Shown here one piece after another: positions 24,417 to 32,692 of a stretch of 34,970 nucleotides of DNA. Position numbers and translations under genes: made by a program. The notes under the pieces are model-generated. The model did no database searches. It was not told the origin of the DNA and worked only from the letters and a program-made list of their open reading frames with translations. Within the stretch, counting starts at the first letter, position 1, and each line of letters starts with the position of its first letter. The stretch comes from Arthrobacter sp. C9C5 (GTDB lineage: Bacteria; Actinomycetota; Actinomycetes; Actinomycetales; Micrococcaceae), in the NCBI RefSeq assembly GCF_013359735.1, contig NZ_JABFMX010000026.1:7455-42424 (forward strand), given 5' to 3'.

Positions 24417-24820
24417 AACGACCTTTCTGGAATACCTGATAGCCGTCCACCTTGCGGCGGAAGCGGCGATGGAATCGTCGGGCTTCCGGCCGCTAACGGC
24501 GGTAACCAGAGTCAAATTAGCACGGTGACCGTGCCGAGATAGGCGGTATTTCCGCAGGAATGGCGCAGTTATTTCTCAGCATTGCCCAGAGGAATCACCT
24601 GTGCGGGGGTTGGCGCCGGGGGCCGGTAGACTTTGAGACGCGACGAACCGTCTGGATTTGGCCAGAGTCGGCCCAGCCGTAGGCCACGTCGTTGCTTGGT
24701 TGCATCGAACATAGGAATCCCCTTGGGTGTCCACTGCCGACTGGACGGTCCAAGCGCCTTGCCATAGCGATGCGAGAGTCCCTGTGGCGCTGAGAGCGAT
24801 GAGAAGGAATATTTTTGCAG
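24417..24820. other. 404-bp divergent intergenic region
   Basis: This gap separates the minus-strand glycosidase from the plus-strand multi-domain glycosyltransferase and should contain both promoters. I see no clear hexamer pair. On the minus strand, 24740-24569 could encode a short tail-like sequence (FDATKQRRGLRLGRLW, then RPPAPTPAQVIPLGNAEK), which may be the remains of a gene but has no start or partner. The ribosome site GAGAAGGAAT at 24801-24810 serves the gene at 24821. Confidence 0.5.
24520..24534. promoter_or_regulatory. Palindrome GCACGGTGACCGTGC, possible operator
   Basis: Perfect 7-bp arms around a single central base, located about 100 bp upstream of the glycosidase start and 290 bp upstream of the glycosyltransferase start. 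The size and symmetry suit a dimeric repressor site. No regulator gene lies nearby. Confidence 0.35.
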
Positions 24821-27800
24821 ATGAGTGTCCCTAGCTCCACCCCGAAGACCGGTCCGACTCGCAGCCAGCGGCTCCTGAACACCGAGATCTTTGACGCCGA
24901 GTATTATGCAGCGGAGTGCGGTAGAGAGTTCGAATCGAAGCAGATCGCTGCGCGCCACTTCGTTCAATTTGGCATGAAGGTCGGTCTCAGCTTCCACCCC
25001 CTCTTCGATTTGGGAATGTTTCCCGCGCACGTGCGCGATCGATACAAGGCTGGCGATGTGGAGTTCCTGCTCACTTACCTCCGGAGCCCGGAGTCGCGTG
25101 AGCACTCTTGGTCGTGGCTTTTTGATCCCTCTCGACTCACCGAACCAGGCTCCGAGGGGTCGGTCTTGCTGTCCCGGTACCGCCCTAATAAGGCGCGACT
25201 CCTTCCCGTTCCGCACAATCTGCCGGGCACAGCGCCCAGCTGGCCGGAAGTTCGATCACTACTTATTTCCCATGCCAAGACGGCTAAATCGTATGAGTTG
25301 GGAAAGAAGCCGCTGCGACTGTCGGTATGGGCGGAAACCTCAGAAAATGAGTGGCTCGAAAGCGTAGACGAAGTGCCAGTGGTTCCGATTGAATCAGGCA
25401 TTCTGGTTAGCATCATCATGCCCGCGTGGAACCGCGAAGCAGTGATCGCAGATGCCATCGAATCGGTGCGCCAGCAGAGCCTGGAATCTTGGGAGCTCAT
25501 CGTCGTCGACGACGGTAGCACGGACGGCACGCGTGACGTCGTGAAATCGTTTGCCAGCGGTGACGGACGGATACGTTTGGTCGAGGCGGGTCATCTGGGG
25601 GTCTGTGCAGCGCGCAACCGCGGAATTGAGGAATGCCGGGGCGAGTTCGTAGCGTTCCTTGACTCCGATAACACGTGGCGCCCCGACTTTCTTCGGAACA
25701 TGTGCGCGGGGCTAGCTGCGTCTGGCGGGAAGGCCGCCTACTCCGCCGTCCGCATGCTCAACGCCCGAGAGGAATATACCGGCCAGCCGATCACGGCCAA
25801 CCAGTTGCTGGTCCGGAACTATGTAGATCTCAACGTTCTCGTGGTGAAGGCCTCCCTCGTCCGAGAATTGGGCGGGTTTGACCCGTCTCTTCGCCGGTGG
25901 GTTGACTACGACCTTGTCCTTCGAATAACCAAGACGACGGGCATAGAGTACTTTCCGTTTATCGGATGCGACTATGTGGACGATCAGAATGAGGACCGAA
26001 TCACTCGACGGGAATCGGGGAACTGGGAGTACGCGGTTCTTGGCAAGAATGTGCAAGGTAGGTTTTTTCCTGATGCTCTCACCCAGCCGCTGAAGTCTCC
26101 TTCGCTGTCCGTGATTATGCGCGTCACAGACAAAGTTGAGCTTGCGATTCGAAATGTCCGCAGAATCCATGAGACGGCCGGCTCTGATTTGTCCGAACTC
26201 GTTGTTCTGGACGAACTTCAGGGCTTTCGCCCGTCCATGCGTCTTCGTGCCGCCCTGGCGGGAATACCCGGGCTCAAGTACATCAAACTTCCCAGGCGAT
26301 ACACCGAGGCTATTTCCTACAATATTGGCTCGGTTCATGCGGCCGGCCCGCTTCTTCTCTTCACCAAGGAAAGCGTTGAGGTCCGCGAAGGCACGCTGGC
26401 GAAGCTCATTGAGCAACTCGAGGATCCAGCTGTCGCGGCGGCGCAGCCGCTCCTGACTGATCCCGCCGGTATCGTCGTATCGGCGGGCGCGGTCGTCCGC
26501 CGCAACAGTCTCGCTATTCCTCTGTTCCAAGGATTAAATGTCGCCGACGCCCGCCGTCACAGCGGCAGAGGGATCGACGAACTGACGACGTCTGCCTTCG
26601 TGGTCCGGGCGGTTAGCTTTGAGCACCTGGGACGATTCAACCCGATCTTTGCGGGTGAGGCCGCGGTGACGGATTTCCTAAGGCGGCTCAACGTGTCCGC
26701 TGCCGGGGAGTTCGTTGTTGAGACGTCCGCCCTAGCCGTAGACCACTCAGCAGACGAATTCGCGGAGCGGCCGCCTCTAGCCGCGACAGATGCCGAGTGG
26801 TTGAGCCCTCCTGTGGTGCCCGCCAGATCGGTGGAGGCCCACTACGGGGACCTTGACTTAGAGGTTGTGGGGTTCACTTCGCCACGAAATCCAGACATTC
26901 AGCCTGTGGTCCCGGTTCTCGCTAGGCGAAGGGCAAGAATAGGTTCGGAACCCAGCCTGCGCTGGGCGATCAAGATCGGCGCTGACTTCACCGTCGGTGG
27001 TGACCGTTGGGGCGATGTCCCATACGCTGCGGATCTCGCGGAGGCCCTTACCGCTCGCGGCCAAGAAGTCGTGGTGGATAGAGCTTTGGCATTCTCCCGG
27101 CCGTCAAACCACCTGGATGACGTCGTGGTAGTTATTCGCGGACTGCACTCCTGTCGTCCGCAGCCAGGGAAGACGAATATCTTGTGGGCGATCAGCCGAC
27201 CGGACATGATTACTCGAGAGGAACTCCTCGGTTTCGACGTCGTTTTCGGTGCCTCCCGAGTGTGGTGCGAATACGTGCGAGATCAATGGGGGATCGAAGC
27301 GCGATACCTGCCGCAAGCTACAAACCCCCGCCGGTTCCGACCCCATTTGGCTACTGGCGAAAAGCCGCTATACGGCTTGTCCTTCGTCGGTGGGCCGCGG
27401 AAACCCGTCGGTCGTAAGATTGTCACCGACTGCTTAGAGCTCGGCCAAACCGTAAGCGTGTGGGGACCTCGCTGGGAGCGGTTCATTCCGGCCCACATGG
27501 TCGTGGCTGATTTCGTAGACAACGACGACCTATCCGGGGTCTACAGTTCTTCCCGCGTGGTCCTCAACGACCACTTCGATGACATGGCTCGATGGGGATT
27601 CGCCAATAATCGCCTATACGATGCCGTGGCATCGGGTGCCCGAGTGATTAGCGACGCCGTTGACGGCATCGATGAGATCTTCAAGGGGGCAGTACGGACG
27701 TACACATCGGTGGCGGAGCTTGACGCAATCCTTAAGGATCCTAGTGGCTTCCCGGAGGATGCTGAGATGGCTTCCATCAGTCGCATGGTCAGAGATGAAC

Positions 27801-27877
27801 ATAACTTTGACATCCGAGCCGGGATACTCCTGGAAGCTGCTCTGGAACACAGACAGTCCCCGCGACCAGCCTCTTAG
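24821..27877 (+). CDS. 1018-residue multi-domain glycosyltransferase (GT2, second GT-A-like, CgeB-like)
   Basis: Start ATG 24821 with AAGGAAT upstream; a TTG six bases earlier is also in frame. Residues of about 23-66 (FDAEYYAAECG, HFVQFGMKVGLSFHPLFD) resemble a short motif found at the front of large glycan synthesis proteins. Residues of about 196-420 are a GT2 domain: VSIIMPAWNREAVIADAI, WELIVVDDGSTDGT, AARNRGIEE and DxD as Asp281-Ser-Asp283. A second, weaker GT-A-like section (about 425-680) starts SLSVIMRVTDKVELAIRN and has no evident DxD. Residues of about 705-1005 match CgeB-like GT-B transferases: KTNILWAISRPDMITREEL, VFGASRVWCEYVRDQWG, ARYLPQATNPRRF and NNRLYDAVASGARVISDAVDG. It may polymerise an alternating repeat. 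It is outside the main array, behind its own upstream region. Confidence 0.82.
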   Translation: MSVPSSTPKTGPTRSQRLLNTEIFDAEYYAAECGREFESKQIAARHFVQFGMKVGLSFHPLFDLGMFPAHVRDRYKAGDVEFLLTYLRSPESREHSWSWLFDPSRLTEPGSEGSVLLSRYRPNKARLLPVPHNLPGTAPSWPEVRSLLISHAKTAKSYELGKKPLRLSVWAETSENEWLESVDEVPVVPIESGILVSIIMPAWNREAVIADAIESVRQQSLESWELIVVDDGSTDGTRDVVKSFASGDGRIRLVEAGHLGVCAARNRGIEECRGEFVAFLDSDNTWRPDFLRNMCAGLAASGGKAAYSAVRMLNAREEYTGQPITANQLLVRNYVDLNVLVVKASLVRELGGFDPSLRRWVDYDLVLRITKTTGIEYFPFIGCDYVDDQNEDRITRRESGNWEYAVLGKNVQGRFFPDALTQPLKSPSLSVIMRVTDKVELAIRNVRRIHETAGSDLSELVVLDELQGFRPSMRLRAALAGIPGLKYIKLPRRYTEAISYNIGSVHAAGPLLLFTKESVEVREGTLAKLIEQLEDPAVAAAQPLLTDPAGIVVSAGAVVRRNSLAIPLFQGLNVADARRHSGRGIDELTTSAFVVRAVSFEHLGRFNPIFAGEAAVTDFLRRLNVSAAGEFVVETSALAVDHSADEFAERPPLAATDAEWLSPPVVPARSVEAHYGDLDLEVVGFTSPRNPDIQPVVPVLARRRARIGSEPSLRWAIKIGADFTVGGDRWGDVPYAADLAEALTARGQEVVVDRALAFSRPSNHLDDVVVVIRGLHSCRPQPGKTNILWAISRPDMITREELLGFDVVFGASRVWCEYVRDQWGIEARYLPQATNPRRFRPHLATGEKPLYGLSFVGGPRKPVGRKIVTDCLELGQTVSVWGPRWERFIPAHMVVADFVDNDDLSGVYSSSRVVLNDHFDDMARWGFANNRLYDAVASGARVISDAVDGIDEIFKGAVRTYTSVAELDAILKDPSGFPEDAEMASISRMVRDEHNFDIRAGILLEAALEHRQSPRPAS

Positions 27878-27899
27878 GTCTGGCTTAAACGGACTTCGA

Positions 27900-28600
27900 T
27901 TATGTCTCGCTCAATCGGACATCGATGACTATGGCGTAGTCGCAATAGCTTTGACCGCGGCGTGGTGTGGTCGGGAAAGTTCCGACGACGTCGGCGCGAC
28001 GGCAGATTTCCCGGTTGAGGCGTTCCTGCGGGTTGGCGGATCACGCCGGGCGCCACAGGCCCTTTGGGAATGACGTTGACGCGAGGGTGTCCTTCCGGGC
28101 GGCCGTGAGTTGGCCGCGGCGCGGGGCAGCTTCTCAGCCATGGCATTGAACACTCGGCCGAACTGGGCGTGCAGGCCGGCGGCGTCAGGCTGGACGGACA
28201 CCGAGCGGAGCAGGGTTTTCACCTGCGGTCCGGATGCTTTTGGGGTCACCGCCACGAGGTTCGCCGCGTACTGCATGCGGCAGCGCTACCACACGGCGCC
28301 GGTCAGGGTCGCCCCGATCGCAGCGAGCAGCCGGGCGTGGGCATCAGTAGTCACGAGCTTTTACCCGGTCAGGTCGTGGGCGGTCAGGTCGCGGAAGGGG
28401 CCCAGCCAGCCGGACCATCCTCGGCGGAGGAGGCCTGAATGGCCAGGACCTCGCGGTGTCCGTCGGCGTTGGCGCCGGCGGACCTCTCGGCCTTAAGACA
28501 CTTGATCTCGGCAGACTCCTCGCTGATCACGCCCTGGAGTTCCGTCATCGACCTCGTCTCACGCGAGTCAGAGCTGCTCCGGCTCGCGGGAGGCGCCTTC
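27900..28600 (-). mobile_element. Decayed IS256/Mutator-family transposase
   Basis: Fragments in several minus-strand frames align in order with IS256-family transposases. From high to low coordinates they are ADGHREVLAIQ (about 28460), LVTTDAHARLLAAIGATL with a catalytic-type Asp, QRCRMQYAANLVAVTPKASG (around 28276), SVQPDAAGLHAQFGRVFNAM, and near the end NPQERLNREICRRADVVGTF, which stops at 27902-27900. Frameshifts and stop codons break the gene, and the N-terminal quarter (towards 28745) is barely recognisable. No terminal inverted repeats were found. The stretch fills the gap between the glycosyltransferase and kdsB and contains no intact gene. Confidence 0.8.
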
Positions 28601-28745
28601 CTGGCGCGCAACCGCGCTCACCGCCGCGGTCTGGTGCTGATGCTCACACACGAAGGGGGAGTGCCTAGCGCGCAGATGGGGATAGATCCTCTGCGACATG
28701 CCGTCCGTCCGTCCGGACCAGCGGTCGTTTCGGTCCTTCGTTCGG

Positions 28746-29489
28746 TCAGGACTGCGCACCCTCGTGCTCGCTCACCCAGGCCTGGGCGCGCTCGTAGTCC
28801 TCAGGGGTGTTGATCTCGATGCTGCTGCTCTCGGCGACGCGGGCGACGATGACGAGACCATGTTCGAGCGCACGGAGCTGCTCGAGGTTCTCTGCCCGCT
28901 CCAGCGGCGTGGGCGTCAGCGTCGGGAACCGGCGCAGCACATCGCGACGGAAGGCGTACAGCCCTAGGTGTTGAAGATACGGGTGGTCGACTCCGCGCGG
29001 GTTCGCCGGGATGAGGGAGCGGGAGAAGTACAGAGCACGGCCATGCGCATCGGTGACAATCTTGACCGTATTGGGATCGTCGGCGAGCCCGGGTTGGAGC
29101 GGCATCCCCACCGTCGTCATGTCTGCAGTCTCACCCTCACGGAACGGGGCGAGCAACGCGCTGAGCGCGGCCTGGGACACGAACGGTTGGTCCCCTTGGA
29201 CGTTCGCGACGACGTCGTACTCTCCGGGCATCAATTCGGCCGCTGCGGCGACCCGCTCGCTTCCGTTTGCCAGCGCCGGTGACGTCATCACGGCTTCGCC
29301 GCCGAACCCCTGCACGGCCTCGAAGATCCGTTCGTCGTCCGTTGCGACGACGACGTCGTCGAACTCACCGCTGGCGATCGTCGCATCCCATACCCTTTGC
29401 ACTACGGTTCGCCCGCCCAATTCGAGCAGCGGTTTGCCCTCAAGCCGGGTGCTCAGGTATCGGGCGGGAATAACGGCGAGAGCTCGCAT
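28746..29489 (-). CDS. kdsB: 3-deoxy-manno-octulosonate cytidylyltransferase (CMP-Kdo synthetase)
   Basis: Activates Kdo with CTP to CMP-Kdo in the cytoplasm. The 247-residue protein has the signature IPARYLSTRLEGKPL (7-21), VVVATDDERI (47-56), NGSERVAAAAE, VQGDQPF (97-103) and a C-terminal QHLGLYAFRRDVL with PLERAENLEQLRALEHG, all typical of KdsB. The length is normal. The start ATG 29489 has GAGGA about 10 nt upstream. It is transcribed away from kdsA across a 59-bp gap and ends just before the decayed transposase. Finding it with kdsA, kdsC and kdsD makes a true Kdo assignment much firmer than a generic nonulosonate cytidylyltransferase. Confidence 0.92.
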   Translation of the reverse strand: MRALAVIPARYLSTRLEGKPLLELGGRTVVQRVWDATIASGEFDDVVVATDDERIFEAVQGFGGEAVMTSPALANGSERVAAAAELMPGEYDVVANVQGDQPFVSQAALSALLAPFREGETADMTTVGMPLQPGLADDPNTVKIVTDAHGRALYFSRSLIPANPRGVDHPYLQHLGLYAFRRDVLRRFPTLTPTPLERAENLEQLRALEHGLVIVARVAESSSIEINTPEDYERAQAWVSEHEGAQS

Positions 29490-29548
29490 AAAGGGGCATC
29501 CTCAATAATCGGGAACGTGAGATTGATTTAGTCTAGTAGGATCGGTGC
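29490..29548. promoter_or_regulatory. 59-bp divergent promoter region of kdsB and kdsA
   Basis: The gap between the divergent start codons is relatively AT-rich and must hold both start regions unless the genes are read from farther away. For kdsA, TAGGAT lies 7 bp before the ATG and may act either as a ribosome site or as a -10 box of a leaderless transcript. For kdsB, GATTAT on the minus strand is a possible -10. No operator symmetry was found. Confidence 0.45.
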
Positions 29549-30400
29549 ATGTCAAAAACCGTGGCCGTCGGGCCGAACATTGCTGTGTCCAATGACCGCC
29601 CCTGCGTGATCTTCGGTGGGATAAACGTCATCGAAGACCTCGATTCGACCCTCCGAGCGGCCTCACGCTATGTCGAGGTGACCACCAAGCTGGAAATGCC
29701 GCTGGTATTCAAGGCGTCCTTCGACAAGGCGAACCGCTCCTCAGTGGATTCATATCGTGGCGTCGGGCTTGACGAGGGGCTAAAGATCTTCGCCGCCGTC
29801 AAGTCGGAGTTCGGTGTCCCGGTAATCACTGACGTCCACGAACCCGCGCAGGCCGCTCCCGTCGCTGAGGTGGCGGACGTCCTGCAGCTGCCGGCGTTTC
29901 TCGCCCGCCAGACCGACCTCGTCGTGGCGCTCGCGAAGACGGGTCGTCCCATCAACGTCAAAAAGCCGCAGTTCTTGAGCCCGAGCCAGATGGCCCACAT
30001 CCAGCGCAAGTTGGCCGAGGCGGGCAACGAGCAGGTGATCTTGTGCGAGCGCGGCTCGCAGTTCGGCTATGACAACCTCGTGGTGGACATGCTCGGCTTC
30101 CGTGAGATGGTCGAGGCGTGCGGCGGTGCACCCGCGATTTTCGATGTCACACATAGCCTGCAGCGCCGCGAGGCTGGCGCCGCCGCCTCCGGAGGACGGC
30201 GGCGTCAGGCTGTCGAACTCGCCCGCTCCGGCATGGCGCTCGGCATCGCGGGGCTGTTCGTCGAGGCGCACGCGGACCCGGACAACGCACGGTGCGACGG
30301 TCCGAGCGCGTTGCCGCTGAGCGCGCTCGAAGGGTTCCTCGGGCAGGTCAAGGCGATCGATGATCTCGTTAAGTCGTTCCCGGCGCTGGACATCGCGTGA
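29549..30400 (+). CDS. kdsA: 3-deoxy-D-manno-octulosonate 8-phosphate synthase
   Basis: Condenses PEP with arabinose-5-phosphate to Kdo-8-phosphate. The 283-residue TIM-barrel protein shows FGGINVIED, VFKASFDKANRSS, the PEP/A5P-binding INVKKPQFLSPSQM, CERGSQFGYDNLVVDM, DVTHSLQ and EAHADPDNARCDGPSALPL. Residue Asn26 in GGINV is at the place where E. coli KdsA has Asn26 and metal-dependent forms have Cys, so this should be the metal-independent class. KdsA rather than DAHP synthase or NeuB is clear from these motifs. The start is ATG 29549. kdsC begins within its stop codon (GTGA overlap). Confidence 0.95.
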   Translation: MSKTVAVGPNIAVSNDRPCVIFGGINVIEDLDSTLRAASRYVEVTTKLEMPLVFKASFDKANRSSVDSYRGVGLDEGLKIFAAVKSEFGVPVITDVHEPAQAAPVAEVADVLQLPAFLARQTDLVVALAKTGRPINVKKPQFLSPSQMAHIQRKLAEAGNEQVILCERGSQFGYDNLVVDMLGFREMVEACGGAPAIFDVTHSLQRREAGAAASGGRRRQAVELARSGMALGIAGLFVEAHADPDNARCDGPSALPLSALEGFLGQVKAIDDLVKSFPALDIA

Positions 30401-30924
30401 TCAAGCTCGTCCTCTTCGACGTTGATGGTGTGCTCACCGACGGCACCATCTGGATGGACGGGTCTGGCGAGGCCGTCAAAGGTTTCCATGTGCAGGACGG
30501 GCTCGCCGTGTCGCTCCTGCGTGTACACGGGATCCGTTGCGGCGTCCTGTCAGGGAAGACGAGCGCACCGCTCGACGCACGGATCAAGCAGCTCGGCTTC
30601 GATGTCGCGGTGACCGGTACGCTAGGGAAGATCGAGGCGCTTGCGGCCATCACGGGGGAGCAGGGTATTTCTAGCGAAGAGGTAGCGTACGTCGGAGACG
30701 ACGTCGTCGATCTGCCGCTTGCGGGTATCGTGGGCCGGTTCTACGCGCCCAGCGATGCCCACCCCGTAGTGCTCGCCGCAGCTGACGTCGTGCTGACCCG
30801 CCCAGGTGGGCGTGGCGTCGCCCGAGAGGCTGCGGAGCATGTGCTCGCAGCACACGGGCTGAGCCTCGAGGACATGTACAGGCCCCTAGTAGAAACGATG
30901 ACAAGCAGCCATGTCGTTCAGTGA
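30397..30924 (+). CDS. kdsC: Kdo-8-phosphate phosphatase (HAD family)
   Basis: Removes the phosphate from Kdo-8-phosphate to give free Kdo. The 175-residue HAD protein has the nucleophile motif DVDGVLTDG with Asp8 and Asp10, VLSGKTSAPL (50-59), LGKIEAL and the metal-binding YVGDDVVDLP (98-106). PGGRGVAREAAEHVL near the C-terminus is typical of KdsC and absent from most other HAD phosphatases. No cap domain is present, as expected for this tetrameric group. Start GTG 30397 overlaps kdsA by 4 nt. Its end overlaps kdsD by 14 nt. Confidence 0.93.
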   Translation: MIKLVLFDVDGVLTDGTIWMDGSGEAVKGFHVQDGLAVSLLRVHGIRCGVLSGKTSAPLDARIKQLGFDVAVTGTLGKIEALAAITGEQGISSEEVAYVGDDVVDLPLAGIVGRFYAPSDAHPVVLAAADVVLTRPGGRGVAREAAEHVLAAHGLSLEDMYRPLVETMTSSHVVQ

Positions 30925-31888
30925 CGCCACATTCAGCCCGGCACGAAAGCACGCGGAAGCCGGCCGCAGGGTACTCGCCGCCGAGGCGCAGGGCGTAGCC
31001 GACCTCATTGAGCGCGTGGGCGCTGATTTCGAGGGGGCAGTCGAGGACATCCTCGTTTCCTCAGGCCGCGTGATCGTGTGCGGGATGGGCAAGTCGGGTC
31101 TTATCGGCAGCAAGATCGCCGCTACCCTTGCGAGCACTGGCACGCCGAGTTTCTTCATGCACCCGGCCGAAGCACTCCATGGCGACCTCGGGATGGCTAC
31201 GGAAGCCGATTACTTCCTTGGCATCAGCAATTCCGGAGAGACGCAGGAGCTCGTCGCTCTGCTGCCTTTCCTGCTCGACAACGGTAATCGGATCCTCGCG
31301 ATGACGGGGAACCCCACCTCGACCCTAGCGAGCCACTCGACCTTTCACCTGGATGTCTCGGTCGCTAAGGAGGCATGCTCGCTGAACCTCGCGCCGACGT
31401 CCTCCACAACTGCCGCGCTCGCGATGGGCGATGCGCTCGCGGTTGCTCTCATGGAAGCGCGCGGCTTCGCGCCTGAGAACTTCGCCCGTCTACACCCTGG
31501 AGGATCGCTCGGGCGACGGCTCCTTGAGCTGGTGACCGACGTGATGATTAAGAGCAGCCTTCCGTGGGTTTCGCCTACCGACCGAATCCTCGAGGTCATC
31601 CGACAGATAACTAAGAGCCAGCTCGGCATCGCTCTCGTGTCCACGCCGAACGGCCCCGCTATCATCACCGACGGCGACATCCGTCGGGCCGTGCAGGCCT
31701 ATGGCGACGCCTTCTTCTCGCTCGTGGCAGCAGACATCATGACGACGACGCCCACGATGGTCGCCCCGACCACGCGGATGGAGGACGCCTTGGCGCTCAT
31801 GGAAAGCCGTCGGATCTCGTCTGTGCTCGTCGCTGACGGCGAGAAAGTGCTCGGCGTGGTGACCAACCAGCCCTCCCCCCGCCGCTGA
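30911..31888 (+). CDS. kdsD: Arabinose-5-phosphate isomerase (KdsD/KpsF family)
   Basis: Interconverts ribulose-5-phosphate and arabinose-5-phosphate, the KdsA substrate. The 325 residues have an SIS domain (about 30-180) with GMGKSGLIGSKIAATLASTG (58-77), HGDLGM, ISNSGET and FARLHPGGSLGRRLL (191-205), followed by two CBS repeats (about 208-320; TDVMIKSSLPWVSP, and ADIMTTTPTMVAPTTRMEDAL). The C-terminus ends VLGVVTNQPSPRR where a hydrophobic helix is usually found, so the last few residues may be changed, possibly by a late frameshift. The start ATG 30911 overlaps kdsC. The coupled order kdsA-C-D covers every step from ribulose-5-phosphate to free Kdo; kdsB, divergent upstream, activates it. 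Confidence 0.93.
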   Translation: MSFSDATFSPARKHAEAGRRVLAAEAQGVADLIERVGADFEGAVEDILVSSGRVIVCGMGKSGLIGSKIAATLASTGTPSFFMHPAEALHGDLGMATEADYFLGISNSGETQELVALLPFLLDNGNRILAMTGNPTSTLASHSTFHLDVSVAKEACSLNLAPTSSTTAALAMGDALAVALMEARGFAPENFARLHPGGSLGRRLLELVTDVMIKSSLPWVSPTDRILEVIRQITKSQLGIALVSTPNGPAIITDGDIRRAVQAYGDAFFSLVAADIMTTTPTMVAPTTRMEDALALMESRRISSVLVADGEKVLGVVTNQPSPRR

Positions 31889-31921
31889 AGCATGGCAGAC
31901 TTTGGCCGCTCCTGCATGCGG

Positions 31922-32692
31922 TCAGTGCTTGAAGTAGATCCTCAGCTCGTTGTCGGTCATGGTGTTCTCCGAGTGGTAGCGGAAATCCTTCGCGTCGCGC
32001 CCCTCGCCGTTGTTCATCGTGGAGTGGGAAACGACGGTCGCGAGAGGGCGGTCCACGTGGAACGCGACGATCGACTCGAAGAACTGCACTGACCACACCC
32101 GCAACTCCGGGTCGTGGTCCTCGACGAAGGCGAAGAAACGGTGGTTGACACCGTGCACCAGATTGAGTGCCCAGCTCACGAAAGAATTGTCGCTCGGGCC
32201 CCCGAATTCCGTCATATACGACGTATGCGTGTCCTCGACAACCAACAGTCCATCGTTGCGGATGTGGTCGAGCGCCGATGCAGCGGTAACGATCTGCTGG
32301 GGATACGTGTGTCCGCCATCGTCGAGCAAGATATCGACGTCACCTACCTGCCGGAAGAAGCCCTCCCAGAACGATGGGTCGGATTGGTCGCCTATGTGAA
32401 TTTCAAAGCCCTCATCGCCCAGCCAGGTAGCATCGGGATTGAGGTCAACACCTATAATTCTGGCATCCGGGCCGAAAAACTCCCGCCACATGAACAGGGA
32501 GCCGCCGTTGAGGACACCCACCTCAACGATCACCGGAGACTTGCCGATGAAGCGAGAGAACAGCTGGTCGTACACCGAGAAGTACGTGGTGTGCTTAAGA
32601 CTCAAGAACGGGGCCGCGTCGTAGCAAGCTCGCGACCGTGAAACGGGACCTGGCTCTGCCTTGTCGCCGGCATGTGGAGCATCCGTCGTCAT
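31922..32692 (-). CDS. SAM-dependent methyltransferase (class I, MycE-like)
   Basis: A 256-residue Rossmann methyltransferase. The SAM motif is VIVEVGVLNGGSLFMW (54-69), the acidic loop Asp83 follows in IIGVDLNP, and DILLDDGGHTYPQQ (120-133) holds an Asp-Asp-x-x-His set that in sugar O-methyltransferases such as MycE binds Mg2+. VVEDTHTSY comes next. This suggests O-methylation of a sugar hydroxyl. Its ATG overlaps the stop of the 747-residue gene by 4 nt (ATGA), so the two are one transcript. Its 3' end faces kdsD, 33 bp away. Methylation of a Kdo-containing glycan, for example as a chain-end cap, is plausible but not shown. Confidence 0.82.
   Translation of the reverse strand: MTTDAPHAGDKAEPGPVSRSRACYDAAPFLSLKHTTYFSVYDQLFSRFIGKSPVIVEVGVLNGGSLFMWREFFGPDARIIGVDLNPDATWLGDEGFEIHIGDQSDPSFWEGFFRQVGDVDILLDDGGHTYPQQIVTAASALDHIRNDGLLVVEDTHTSYMTEFGGPSDNSFVSWALNLVHGVNHRFFAFVEDHDPELRVWSVQFFESIVAFHVDRPLATVVSHSTMNNGEGRDAKDFRYHSENTMTDNELRIYFKH

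Noticed and set aside
24569..25216. A 215-residue minus-strand gene
   Set aside because: Most of it is antisense to the start of the large glycosyltransferase. Only the part in the gap looks slightly coding-like, and it has no start or known domain.
28746..31888. Kdn, Pse or sialic acid (nonulosonate) synthesis genes instead of Kdo
   Set aside because: The synthase has KdsA rather than NeuB motifs, and an arabinose-5-phosphate isomerase and KdsC-type phosphatase are present, which fits the eight-carbon sugar.
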